From contig NC_052357.1 of NCBI RefSeq assembly GCF_009727055.1, positions 16,017,648-16,081,647 on the forward strand: a stretch of 64,000 bases of DNA, in the 5' to 3' direction. Below are positions 48,768 through 61,326 of the stretch, one piece after another. Every line of letters begins with the position of its first letter. Within the stretch, counting starts at the first letter, position 1. This stretch comes from Benincasa hispida (taxonomy: Eukaryota > Streptophyta > Magnoliopsida > Cucurbitales > Cucurbitaceae). Made by a program: the position numbers and the translations under genes. The notes below the pieces were generated by a model, which was given only the letters and a program-made list of their open reading frames with translations, did no database searches and was not told where the DNA came from.

Positions 48768-49215
48768 GGCAAATGTCAATTTATACCTCTAAACTTTGAG
48801 GATTATATCAATTTAAACCCTAAACTAAGAACTATACCAATTTAAACCTTAAATTTTCAGGATTGTATCAATTTAAACCTGAACTTTGGGGATTGCATCA
48901 ATTTAAACCCCATACCAATAATTATATTAATTTAAACTTTAAACTTCCATAAGTGTGTCAATTTAAACCCTTAACTTACATAAATATTTCAATCTAGATA
49001 AAACATAATAAAGGGTTTAAGTTAATACAATTATGAAAGTTTACACATTAAATTGATACATTTATAAAAGTTCAGAGTTTAAATTGATACAATTATTAAT
49101 TTGGAGTTTAAACTGATGCAATCCCCAAAGTTCAGGTTTAAATTGATACAATTATTAGTTTAACGTTTAAATTGATAGAATACCCAAAATTCAGGGGTAT
49201 ATATGGATATTTGCC
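48768..49215. mobile_element. Fold-back element of reiterated ~35-bp units
   Basis: The ends are inverted: GGCAAATGTCAATTTATACC on the left and, from the right on the other strand, GGCAAATATCCATATATACC. The left arm repeats 'tcaatttaaaccctaaactt'-like units about six times, and the right arm carries the complementary 'aaattgatacaatt...gtttaaattg' units, with a centre near 48990. The whole 448 bp is one large imperfect hairpin with no ORF. Confidence 0.65.
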
Positions 49216-49422
49216 CTATCTAAAACAACATCAAATGAGTCCTAAACAATTTAAACGAACACTTTTACCATGTGGTTCAAATTTCAATTGATTAAGGTCA
49301 ATAACTTTTCTTCTTTTTTCCAAGTAGAAGAAATTAAACGGTGACAGCAAGGCAAAGCAAATTCACAACTCAAAGAGAGAGAAAATAGTGATATGAATTA
49401 TTACCGGGTAAAATCAAACACT

Positions 49423-52400
49423 TCAACCAAGATACTGAAGCAACACCCCATCATTTCCAAGCACAAAACCTTTCTTATCGTTTATAAACCTGCAGATATG
49501 CATGGAGATTATAAGAGAAAACACGTGAAGGTAAATCGAAAGTAAGGAACTCACGCTCACTATTAAACTCAATGCCCTAAATTTCTTTTGCAAAATTATA
49601 GCAGAATTCCATCTCGATTATGATCGGAAGTGTTAGGCTTTTCTTGGCAACAAAACTTGATATTATTTTTATGTTAGAGGGTGGGTTTGAGATGACTTTT
49701 GAAATAAAAGCTTGATACTTTAAAATCACTTCCAAGTGATTTGTAACGTTTTCAATTTTTATTTTAACATTATTTTCAACTATCTAACTAAACCCTTAAA
49801 AATTTTGAAAGGTGCTTCTAACATGTTACAAAAAATTTTACTTCCCAAAAGTGATCCCAAACTCAACCCAGAAAGACCCTAGAAGAAGCAAGGTTAGCTT
49901 TGATTCTGCCTCTTACACTATTCATCCGAGGGAGACAGGACAGCCATAGAAAGAGAGTTCATATAAGGGATAGTCTAGGCAATTGAGTAGGAGGTAATTT
50001 CAGATTTCAAAAATTATAAAACAAACTAAAGTTTACAGAATGGTCATACTCACTTTACAGAGTATAGGTTGGCTGCAATATTGTCAGCTGCTTTATCACG
50101 TGTCCATGACCTGCCACCATTTGTAGTTTTCAGAAGTACTCCACTTCCCCCAGCTGCCCAAGCCTCTTCCTGTACAACTCAGACCAGAAATTAATAAATA
50201 AATAAAAATCCATCAAATCCATGATCAATTTGGGCAAAGGGATGATACTTCCTTTTGTCTGGTGCTCATGATAAATTCAAAGGATATGAATATCCAAATT
50301 CAGCACACAGACTATGTATTCATTGTCAAGGGATGATTAGATATGCCTACTTTGAACAATATATAGGTGACTTCCCACTCAGCTCAAGGTGTCATAGACA
50401 ATGCAATTATCTATTATGACACAAGAATGTACAGTTTCTACAACAGTACCACCATTCCTCACGTTAAGAATTGCAGGAAGATTTTGTGATCAAACTAGAA
50501 ACCTAACTACTCCAGAGAAGATGAACACACCCACACCTCGTTCCATAAATATCTATCAACCTAACTAAAAAACTACATAATCATATCGAGGCTTCTGTCT
50601 GGCCCTTCCCTTATGTAATCTCCCATGCAAATACAGAGATTCATTGAGTACGGCCTCCAAGAAGGTCAATTTTAGCTATTTACAACTAACAAAATTAATA
50701 TTTCTATCTGAATCACAATATCAGCAGGAATCTTGAAGAATGAATGGAGACGCATCGAAGTATAGGCATTGAAATGATTTTAAAAGATTACCTTTGAACG
50801 ATAACCGACATCTAATATGCCAAAACCTCGGCTTTGAACTGGAACTTCTTCAAACTCCTCACTTATCTGTTATATTAAACATATTGAATTAAACAAGCAG
50901 TTAATACTTAACAGGAGTTGGCTGAGAGGCTTAGGCTTCTAGCTGCAATTCTGGGAATAGAATGACAATCTAGAATTTACTTTTTATTTTTTGCAAGGAA
51001 ACAACAAACACTTTTCATTGGTAAAATAAAAAGAGGCTAATGGTAAAAAATACAAGAAACCCAATAGGGGAAACAAGATTAAAAAGTGATAACAATAAAA
51101 GAAACATTAAGAAAATCATGAATTATGAAAAATTAGTTTTGTTCACTTGCAACATTTTCATCATTTTGATTAAGAAAGAAAGAAAAAAAAAAGTTTCAAA
51201 TGAAAGCATATCTGAAAAGAAATGCACTTATAGAAATCCACTATTGAGTTATTATGCAGCCATAAGTCTAAAGATGAAAACTTATACGTTCAATACTTGA
51301 GTAAGTGGTAGGAGAAAGGGGGAATGATTCTTGTTAAAGGTTAAAGTCAAACCACATTGCAACTCTATATCATTTTCCATATTTTCCATTAGAGTGGCTT
51401 GACTAGAAATGCAAAGGACCAACTTTACTTACCCCTGTCCCTTTACTAAGAAAAAGTCCTCCACCACGAACAAGAAGCCAAAGACCACCATCAGCTCTCC
51501 ACCCCATGTTCTGAATCCTCCTTGCAATAGCTCTATTATGTGGCTGCCAGAATGGCTGGAATTGCAAACAAAGCCAAGTTTTATTGACTTACAAACGTGG
51601 TGATTAAGCCTGACGAGAAACTCAGCACCCAACAATCTTATTTAGTAGGAGCAAACTGCTTCCACAACCAGTTCAAAGCAATACATTGAGAAGTGAGATA
51701 TAGAGTAAAAGACATAAAGAAGTTAAACCTGCCCAGGCTCCCAGGTGAGGTAGAAGTTACCACGACTGGAAACAGCTACATAACGACCATCAGGAGAGCG
51801 ATTTACTGTGTTAAAGGTTCCAGTATAATAGCTTGCACCACTTATACCACTAGAAACTGTTCTGCAAAAGGCAAAAAAAAAAAAACCACATTAGCATCTC
51901 ATAATAAGGATTGAATTTCTTCCTTTAATGTGCTAAACTAGTGAACCGTGGCCCATGATTTCCTGCCACAAGTTGCCAGTAAAATCTTATCACTTATCAG
52001 ATTATTAATTATTCCACCATGATTTCAAGGTTAAATTCTAAACAACGAGTCTTTGATGTTAAAAACTCATAGAATGGACAATTCTCCCCTGCTGAAGCTC
52101 ACCTATTAAGAGTGGCAGAAACAGTCTCCTGAACTGCAGCCTTCCAATTATATCCCTTGTTAGATGTAACATAAATTGCACCTTCATCAGTAACCATCTC
52201 CGCACTTTTTTCTCCAGTTGCTTTGATGTAGACCTGAAGATTTATATTAGAATAACCCACTTTAGAGTTAAACATAAGCACTTTCTGGCAGAAAAACACA
52301 GATTAAATAATAGCTGTAGATATATTAAAATAAATCAACATTTCCATCTTAATTTGCAAATGAGTGCACTTGAGTTGCTGTGGATAATAGCTTCATGCTC

Positions 52401-53519
52401 CTACGATCTTACCTTATTTAGCTACATCAAATGAGCATTATAGTTTATAACTACAAAGACTAAAACTTACCATTCAATCTAAAAATAGAAAAAACTAATT
52501 CAAGTACGATCATACATGGCAATTCCTTATCAATGATATGAAATATTAGTTTACCATATCTCCAGGAAGCTGAGCACTAAGAGGTATCCTTTCCCAACTT
52601 TCTCCAGCATCTGAAGTGTACAACAGAATTGCAGGCTTGCCAACAATCCATCCCTCCTTTCCTTTGAAGCTAATTGAATTAAATCGGTAATTAAAGTCTT
52701 CTTCTTCAGCCGAGGGTATTGAACGTGGAGCCCATGTTCTTCCACCATCTTTTGTCTCTAAAATGGTTTGTCTAGTCCCCAAAAGGAAGCCTGCAGTGAG
52801 CTGAAAGTGTCAAATGATTTCATGGCATTATACTGGTGAAACGAACTCAAAAACCATAACTGTAAAAACGAGAAACTACAAATTACAATAATCAGGAGCC
52901 TTGACAAAATCCGTAAGCACCAACAAGGTAGATAAAAACATTTGAAGAAATCATAATCAGAAATACTTTCCATAACTAGACTAGAGTTCTTCAAGCCCTA
53001 AGAGACGTCTACATGACGAACAATTAAGCGTGCACATAACTGTTCCATGTACAAATCCTCCCAAACTCCAGATATTTCGTACCCAGTGAGTTCCCAACTC
53101 GCGACTCGCAAAATTTGTAGTAGAAAAACGAAAACAAAATCAAAATTCTCGTGCATTTCTTTCTCAAGCAGTAAAAGGAACAAAAGGAATCGAAATTAAC
53201 CATGGTCCAAATCATCAGGAACAAAAGCAATGTCGAGAAGGACAACACCAGGATCTATAGGAAGGTAAAGTCTCTCCCACTCCGACAAAGACTCTTCGGA
53301 CTTCGCCGGTTGTACGGGAGCAATCAACGGAGAAAGTGACAGAGAAACCGCGGCTGCCGTCTCAGCTACAAACTGGCGGCGATTGATGGAAGAATTCTGA
53401 AGAGAGGCTTTGGGGGTAGTGGAAGTAAGAGTTCGAGGCTGAAGTTGGGGTTGAGAGGAGGAAGCGAAGAGAGAGGAGGTCAATGAAGGCTTGAGGAATT
53501 GTTGTTGCAGAGTCGCCAT
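49423..53519 (-). CDS. HCF136: Photosystem II stability/assembly factor HCF136 (Ycf48)
   Basis: CDS complement(join(49423-49489, 50054-50169, 50792-50866, 51433-51555, 51729-51861, 52103-52233, 52555-52790, 53201-53519)), 8 exons, 399 aa against about 403 in Arabidopsis. All introns are GT-AG and all phases fit. HCF136 is a thylakoid-lumen beta-propeller that binds newly made D1 and precursor cytochrome b559 during assembly of the PSII reaction centre. The N-terminus has a Ser/Thr/Gln-rich chloroplast transit peptide, then a twin-arginine lumen signal ([20 protein letters not shown], about 46-65) ending near residue 74, as expected of a Tat substrate. Propeller-type repeats with the T-x-D/N-x-G-x-x-W signature appear as TKDGGRTW (119-126), [16 protein letters not shown] and TTNGGRSW. 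The protein ends [11 protein letters not shown]. Confidence 0.96.
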
Positions 53520-53693
53520 TGAAGAGAAAAGGAAAGGAGCAGAGAAGTAATGGGTGATGATCTCTCTTATCTCTCACATTATCCACACAGAATTTCTCTC
53601 AACGGCTTCGCGGGTGATTTTGAAGCGTCTCGAAATGCAAACGGATAAAATCTTGAGGACTAAATTACAAATTTAAGTACTTACAAATGTGTT

Positions 53694-53766
53694 GGGGATG
53701 TAGCTCAGATGGTAGAGCGCTCGCTTAGCATGCGAGAGGTACAGGGATCGATACCCCGCATCTCCA
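53694..53766 (+). tRNA. tRNA-Ala (AGC)
   Basis: The 73-nt cloverleaf begins GGGGATGTAGCTCAGATGG and ends CATCTCC plus discriminator A. The anticodon stem/loop is CTCGC-TTAGCAT-GCGAG with anticodon AGC at the centre. The acceptor stem pairs with one G-U. The T-stem (53742-53746 with 53754-53758) has an A-C mismatch at 53743/53757, where I expect G-C in plant tRNA-Ala. An ATTTTT tract follows directly and could end RNA polymerase III transcription. The gene lies 174 bp upstream of the HCF136 ATG, in the opposite orientation. Confidence 0.95.
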
Positions 53767-54169
53767 ATTTTTCCTTTTTCCCCATTTTCTCTCGAAATTA
53801 ACCATGTGAAAATAAGATGACAACATAGTTACCAACTAATAAGATATAATATAATAATAAATTAAACAAATGGACAATACTTTGGAAATGAGGCTATGCC
53901 ACATGATCAATATCTGGTATGCCACATGATCAATAGATATTCTAGTAAAAAGGAAAACATATTCCACTAATGTGGTCAATAATCTTAGCCTATGTTTTAT
54001 GATCATCATGATATAAAAATTCTTCTCTATATACTAAGTAACCTATTAAAGATCTAGTTTGTATGAGTTACATAACTAACATACATCTTCACAACCAACT
54101 AGATCATAATTAGATTTATTAGAATAAAATAATTCTCAAATAAAACGTACCATATGTTTAACTCTACTC
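53767..54169. other. Non-coding, AT-rich
   Basis: No gene. A 20-bp direct duplication ('tatgccacatgatcaatat' type) occurs at about 53894-53933. Confidence 0.5.
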
Positions 54170-57100
54170 CAATATCCTCTTTTTGGAGGAATATCATATA
54201 TATGTATCAAAATTACTTAAAAATACTACAAAGTGCAATGTATAAACTAATCAACTTATATAAGCGCATTTATTTTTCAAAATTTATGGTTCTTCAGGAG
54301 TTAACATTCTTCATCATCTTTTTGAGATCAGATGATATATCCTTTTCACATTGAGTGAATGAACCATCATAGGAGTATTCAATGATGTACATAATCCACA
54401 AAAGATTTTTAATGTATAAATTGATGCAATTTCATTTGCTTTATGCTTTATTTGCAAGCTAAGACAATTTATCATCTCAATTTCTTTCTTCAGAAATTCT
54501 ATTATCTTTGAAAACTCTTCAAAAGTTTATGCTCAAATCATCAACATGTAGTAAATCTTAGGTTGTGATTTTTTAATAAAAGGATATGGACAAATGAGGT
54601 TATTTTTGTACCCTCATACCAACAAATATTAAATAAGATGATTATATTATATTTTTCAGGAATATTTTATAAGAATCTCTATGATATATATGATTTTATA
54701 ATATTTGAATTATAAGATTATGGTACCTTTAATTCTTTAGGAATTTTCATAATAAATATCATTATTAAAAGATTCATATAAATGCGGTATGACTGCATCC
54801 ATAAGATGTATATTAAACTTTTCATACATAATCAGATAAATTGAATATCTCATGGTATTGTATATCGACCATTAGAGAATATAATTTCTCATAATTAATA
54901 CTAGTCTATTGTGAGAATTATTGTGGGATTTGTCTCGCTTCATATCTTGCGATTTCACTCTATTTATTTTACAAATACTCCACCTGTATCTCGCATGTTT
55001 GATATTCTCTGATGTCTGGACTACTAGTCTTCACGATTTAAAAAATGAGTTTACTTATATTGGATCGTTTCTTTTCACATAAGTATGTCGATATTATTCA
55101 TACTTACTTTCATAAATAATATCGTGAGTAACATTGTATGCAAAAATATTGTCAATTTACATGGTTCCATAATTTATTGAGACCTCATTATTATCCTCAT
55201 TTACTTCAATATCCTTATGAGTACTCATATCTAGGATTTCTTCTAGAACATCCATATTCTTAACTGAGTCATTTATTGACTATTTCTTTTTCGAAGATTT
55301 TTATCTTTGGAACCGAATGGTCTATCACGTTTTACCATGTCCCAGACTCATTAGTGACAACTTACTGCATGTAATGGAGCATTTGTAGCTGGTATATGTG
55401 ATTTAGTCACTTTCTTAGTATTTATAAATGCATCTGGTAACAAATTTACTATATTTGCAAATGAATTATTTTCTTAAATTCAGGTTTACATTGATCTGTG
55501 CGGGGATCTAAATGAGATAATAACGATGCATTCCATGTAATTTTCTTTTCCAACTTTTAACTCATCTCCCTAATGTTGAAAAATTTGTCTCATTTAAATG
55601 AAAATCAACAATCATCCGTCAAGGGTTCAAGATATTTAATAATTGATGGGGAATCATTTCCAATATATATTCCTAATCTCCTTTGAGGACCGATCTTAAT
55701 ACATTGTGGTGGAGCAATTGAAATGTATATTACACATCTAAAAATTCTCAGATGAGAAATATTTGGCTCATGGCCATAAGCTAATTGTAATGGTGAATAC
55801 TTATGATAAATTATTAGCCTAATGCGTACAAGTTATGCCGCATGCAAGTATGTCCCCATACAGATGTAGGAAGCTTAGCTCTTATAAGTAATGGTCTAGC
55901 AATTAACTGCAAACGTTTTATGAATGATTTTGTTAAACCATTTTGTGTATGAACATGAGCTACAAAATGTTCAACACTTATCCCAATTAACAAACAATAG
56001 TTATCAACAACTTGGGATATAAATTCACTAGCATTATTAAGACGAATGATTTTAATTGTATAATAAAAAAATTGTGTTCTTAACTTAATTATTTGAGGAA
56101 GTAATCTTGTAAATGCATGATTTTGACTTGATAATAAGCACACGTGTGACCATTTGCTAGATGCGTCTATTAATACTATAAAATATCTAAATGGTTTACT
56201 TGGTGGGTTAATAGGTCCACATATATCACCATGAATTTGTTCTAAAAATGTAGAGGATTCAATTCCCACTTTAGCTGTGATGGTCTAATTTTCAATTTTT
56301 CTTGAGAGCAAACATCACATGATAATGCATTAGATTGAAGAATCTTTTGGCTCTTCAATGGGTGTCCATTTGAATTCTCAATAATTCTTCTCGTCATTAT
56401 AGACCCTATATGACCTAATATGTCATGCCAAATTGTAAATATGTCTGGATTCATGAACACCGGGTTTATTGTTGCATATATTTCAATTACTCGTATATGA
56501 GTGTAATATTATCCAAAAGATAAAGCAGATAACTCTTCCAATATACGTTTTTCATATGAGACAGTAGATATAATATAAAGATACTCCATATTATTCTTTC
56601 TATCAGTCTCAATATGATAACCATTGTAATGTACATCTTTAAAACTAAGTAGATTTCTCTTTCATTGACTAGAGAACAATGCATTGTCAATCGTAAATTT
56701 TGTTCCTCTAGGAAAAATAATATTTGTTTTTCCAAAGCCCTCAATCAGATTTGCAGAACCTGATATCGTGTTGACATTTACTTCCAACATTGTCAGTTTG
56801 GAAAAATATTTTCTACTTGTAAGTATTGTATGTGTAGTTGCACTGTCTGTCAGACATAGATCTTCTTTACTCACTTTTGAGTCACCCAACATATGAAAAT
56901 GATACATGTTTCTTCATTAAAAGATATAATAATAAAAACAAAACTTGGAATAAACAAAATTTAATATTAACCAATGAAAATAAAACATGAAAATAAAAAA
57001 CGGACAACATTAATACTAAATATTCTCAAAATCAAAAGAAACACTTGTTATGCCATCAATTATGCCAATTTTCTCTTCAGGAGATTTAAAAAAATGTACC

Positions 57101-57250
57101 ACATCTAAATTTGTTATATTGGATGGGTAGAATATTCATTATCCTGGAATGCAAAATTTGCTTCCACATTTCCCCATTTTTCCTTTAGGGAGGCTTGATA
57201 GAGATCAACTAAGTATTTTCACTCCTATAGGTATGTGACCACTGCTCAGT
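54170..57250 (-). pseudogene. Copia gag-pol pseudogene, 5'-truncated
   Basis: Reading on the minus strand: the end of the gag zinc knuckle and KYLVDLYQASLKEK (57240-57150); the protease-side segment with LCLTDSATTHTILTSRKYFS (56907-56662); the GAG-pre-integrase block with IWHDILGHIGSIMTRRIIEN (56460-56242); the integrase core (56269-55814); the post-integrase segment near 55690-55560; and an RT fragment with YEARQIPQ...SINYEKLYSLMVD (about 54970-54850). In the integrase the second catalytic Asp is Asn (RLNNASEF) and the Glu position is Lys (NGLTKSFIKR). There are many stops and frameshifts. The 5' end is cut exactly where the Gypsy-type LTR begins at 57251. Confidence 0.88.
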
Positions 57251-57252
57251 TG

Positions 57253-57276
57253 ATAACTTGTAGAAATACAAGTTAT
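57253..57276 (+). other. Perfect 10-bp hairpin with GAAA loop at LTR start
   Basis: Arm ATAACTTGTA (57253-57262), loop GAAA, and the exact complementary arm at 57267-57276. It is located two bases inside the LTR end. An identical hairpin lies at 62474-62497. Confidence 0.85.
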
Positions 57277-58686
57277 TTTGTCTCTTTTATCTAAAACAAT
57301 TAGGAAAAAACGCTAAAAATGCAACAACATAATGAAAAATTCATAGAGATAATAACATCATGTGATCACACACACACACAAAGCCTATTTCCTTACAAAG
57401 AGTTATAAATTATGCTTTGTTTGGTGCAGAAAGTATGTTTATGCGATCGCATGGAAAGTCTTAACGCCAAAATGGAGATCGCATAGTTAACCAATTCAGT
57501 GGATTCTTGTGATGGAGAGTGATGCGCATGGGCCGCGGAAGTCAAATAAAAAAAGAACAAGTTGGTAGCTGATAAGAAAGCTTCATAGTAGAACCAATGA
57601 ACTTCTGGCGTGCAGCAGGCTGCGCATCAGGGTATGACATTTAATGCACCTTATCAGCACAATCACCAGTGAGAGAAAAGAATCCGCCCCTGGATACCTA
57701 TAAATATTCCACAAGAATGCCATGCAAAAAAAAAAAAAAAAAATAGAGAGAGAGAACCAATAAATTGGAAGAAACTCTGTCAAAATCCTTACTTCTCTTT
57801 AGAACCATTTGTGAACTTTAAGTGAGAGATTAGGTTTTCACTGGAAGCAGAAGAGGAGCATTGTCTTCAACACAATCTCAGCAAAGTAGTCATTGAAAAG
57901 CCGGAGGAAGCAAGAGATTACATACCACAGCTTGACCTTCTTTCTCAATTTTTCATTTATCTTAGTTGTATTTGTATTGTGTAACGTTGAGAAACATATT
58001 TTACCAATATGAATGCATATTTAGCTCATCATTTATCTATCTTTGTTATTATCATCATGAGCAACTAAATCACTTATGGGTTAAGAAGCATTTAGCTAAC
58101 ATGAACTAAGTAAAAACACAAAGTTGTTCGTTCAACTTATTTTATGCATGCTTATTGAATACTTGAACAAATTAAAAGATTATTCCGAGTAGATTAAACC
58201 TAGGTTTGGAAGAACTAAAGGTTTATATTTCATAAAACAAGAAGAGAGCTCCTTTAGAAATAAAGAAATATCTCTTGCAATAAACACTCATTGCATGCAT
58301 CCTAGAGATAGGATATTGTGGCTCTGTGCACTAAAAGGTGTAAGTTATAATTTCGAGTCATCTACTTGAACACATGATTTATGCATTTACTTAGGCATGT
58401 TCGTGAATATTCTTCTCAACCCTACTTTTATCCATTTGAATTTAACACTCATCGCACAGACTATCTTATATAGATTTATTGTCCATCACATTTGTCATTT
58501 AACCAACCTTAGCGTTAGAATAGCATAAAACCAACTCATCACTCATTTAGTAATTTATACACATCAAAATTGAAACAATAATTTTCAACCTATACTTACA
58601 AAGTAAACCTTGCGTTTGGCCCTGGACTCACTAGGACTCTATCTGAACTTACACTTGGGTTCGACTAGATAAACAGTGCGTTATAA

Positions 58687-60487
58687 TGTTGGGTTTTATG
58701 TCCTAAAACTCGTGGTTTATAAACATTAGAACTTATTCTGAGAATCAATAAAGTTGTTGTTGAATATATTGTTTTTTTTAGAAATCCAATAAACCTAAGT
58801 CCCTTGACTATTATATAAGTACTTGAACTTTATGTAGAGACATACAAGTGGATCAGGTTCGAGTAAATAGTCAAAATGATCTATAGTATATGAATAAGGT
58901 TGGGTACCTTATTCTGGTAACACTATTGGATGCGGCCTACTTTGTAGTTGTTACAAAGTATTGTAAAGTGCTACATACGAAGTGATCCTAATTCATGCAT
59001 GTTAAGACATGAGGAGTGGGGGTGTCCCGTGCAAGTGAGTTTTGTGCAAGATCGAACCATGAAACTTATCACTCTTACTTTATAACGTTGTTTATTGTTT
59101 AAGACTAACAATTTCAAAGCGATGACCTAGGTAACTTAACCTTAATCCTGAGCTAACTATGAACTCCTGTTTGTTCGGGATTATCCTTTGATCTGTAAAT
59201 GGTGAGATTAGACCAATTTCCTTTGCTCAATAAGCTTACCATTTTGGGGATAAGACCGGATGAATAGCTGGGAACATAGGGTGCAAGAGGGAATTCACTC
59301 CTAACCGATTAGGGTTAGTAGAAAGGTTGTTCCCTTCAAGTGCTGATTCTGGGTCTTGAACAAGAGGCCTCACCCTCTCATTGGCCTGAGAGGGATTCGA
59401 TTTATTGATTGGATCACAAATCAATTGTTCATTAGGGGATAAGTGGAACTTAAGGAACATGAGGTAATTTCGGGGGTAAAATAAAGATTTGACCCAGCTG
59501 TTATTACGAGCAACCTATGAAGGGTTACTAATCATGGTTATATCAAGTGGACATAATATATCTACAGTGAGGGGAGTTCAGCTATGGGCTTTAGTGGAAT
59601 CACTTATTAGTTAACGAATGAGGGTTAGATCGGTCTAATGAGTTTAGACGATTAATCACCGATCGTTGGAGCCCATGATCTGTAGGTCTGCAAGGTCCCC
59701 CTACTAGCTCGTAAATAGAAATGCTTTAGGGTAGCTTGAGAAATTAATTTGAAACGTTCAAATTAAACGGAACAAGAGAATAAATATTTAAATATGATTT
59801 AAATATATAAAGATGATTATTGTGCAAAAATTAATTTAATATTTGATATTAAATTAATTAACTAATTATTTTTTAAAATTAATTTAAGAAAATAAAATTT
59901 TAAATTAAAATGATTTAAAACTCATTTTACAAAAAAAAAAAATAAAAGAGAAAAATCGTTTGCATGGGTTGCACATAATGGAAAAAGGGTTTTTTCCATT
60001 ATCATCATCTTTATGCTCACACACAAACCATGATCTTCTCTACCTTGATTCTTCAAGCATGAGTTGCAAGCCATGCACTCCATCTCTTTGCATGTTTATC
60101 TTGATATATAAAGAAGATTGGAGTTGTTGGAGAAGGATGATGAAGAGAAGAATACAGAAATTTGAGAGAAAAATCGTGGTAAGAAGAAGTTGTCTTCTTT
60201 AACTTGCTGCTATGAGCTTCCCTTGTTTCTCCACATCTACAAGCTGTTCTTGAGTCTCACAACTCTGCCTAAAGCTCCAAGAGCATAGTAGGGAAGGCTT
60301 TAAGGTGGTTCACGTTGATATCAAGTGAAGATAACAGCTGAACAAACGATTTTCTTGAAGAGTTCTTCAAAGGTATGTTCTGAAAACCCATTTTTATGAA
60401 CAACATACTTTAGTTTTTGCCAAAATTAGTGAATTAGAATGCTTATGGATCCTTGATACTTCCGCTGCATGTTGTTTAACTCTAACA
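58687..60487 (+). mobile_element. Solo LTR (family B-related), 1.8 kb, nested
   Basis: Begins TGTTGGGTTTTATGTCC and ends TTTAACTCTAACA (TG...CA). A perfect 5-bp target duplication TATAA lies at 58682-58686 and 60488-60492. Excision restores the host Gypsy LTR ('cagtgcgttataaatcaaca'). It has no internal coding region. It contains the shared landmarks ('gagacatacaagtggatca', 'aataaggttgggtacctt', 'gatctgtaggtctgcaagg') in forward order. The open frame at 59960-60202 is LTR sequence. Confidence 0.9.
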
Positions 60488-60542
60488 TATAAATCAACAT
60501 TTAGCATTCATTTCATCCCATAGTAAAAACGCATCAAGTTTT

Positions 60543-60560
60543 TGGCGATGTTATCAGGGA
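60543..60560 (+). other. Degenerate retroelement primer-binding site
   Basis: TGGCGATGTTATCAGGGA, 13 of 18 matches to the TGGCGCCGTTGCCGGGGA site that many plant Gypsy elements use (complement of the tRNA-Asp 3' end). All five differences are explicable by C-to-T/G-to-A or single-base decay. It lies 6 bp after the LTR end, preceded by AAGTTT, the usual context. Confidence 0.65.
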
Positions 60561-60589
60561 TTGCGGTAACTAAGTGTGCTAAGATTATT

Positions 60590-61326
60590 TGCCACACCCC
60601 CTCTCGAGTTCTATTCCCCAAACCCAAAAGGAGATGTGAAGATAACTGACACCACTCTTGTGATATCAACTATCAAACCTTAACCAAAACATCAGATAAC
60701 TAACACACATATTTTAATTAAATTTTGATAGCAATTACAAGTGTTCATTCTAAATACATTTCCAATCCTAGTTAATCCTAATGACTTTCAATAGTAACCA
60801 GGTCTGAGGTTTCGCTCCATGAGAGAGTGGCAATCCAGACCTTGAATGGATTTTCTAGAACGTCCTTTTATTCCGCTACTTAGAAGGAATAAAACATTGG
60901 AAAACGTGAGCTAAAAGGCTAGTGAGTGTTATATTTTATAAGAAAATACGTTTGTTCTAGAAATTCATTTTTTTGGAAACCAATTTCACAATCAAGGAAT
61001 CATAACACTTAAGAATGTAACTCATCTAGCCCGATAACTGGCTATCCCTAGCATGATCATGTATTTTTCAGGTATTCTCGTGAATTTCCCAATATGTATG
61101 TTGAGGAAATAATCTTAGTATCTTTATAGCTCGCCGAATGTACACATGTTGACAATTTCCCGTTAGACATGCTTGAAACACGCTAACAATTTCCCTGGGT
61201 ACAATCCTAGTTTCCAATGTAATTTATATTATGCAAAACAACAAGAATCAAATCAACAGATGAAATCCAGAAAAACACATTTCCTGATCATGCCAACTTT
61301 CCAAACCTTTACACATATATATATAT
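60590..61326. repeat. Unassigned retroelement fragment
   Basis: 'ccacaccccctctcgagttctattcccc' near 60593 and the 'ctgaggtttcgctccatgagagagtgg' and 'aacgtgagctaaaaggctagtgag' segments look like cucurbit Gypsy LTR or leader sequence. No domains or ends could be fixed. A (TA)n run at 61314-61326 borders the next LTR. Confidence 0.4.

Larger units (their letters stand above)
57251..60536 (+). mobile_element. Gypsy-type 5' LTR, split by a solo LTR
   Basis: Starts TGATAACTTGTAGAAATACA with a perfect hairpin, and ends ...ACGCATCA just before a degenerate tRNA-Asp-type primer-binding site. Without the nested solo LTR (58687-60487) and one target copy the LTR is about 1.48 kb. A TATAAATA box lies at 57699-57706. 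The same start, hairpin and TATA position recur in the LTR at 62472. No gag-pol of this element survives downstream in the window. Confidence 0.7.
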
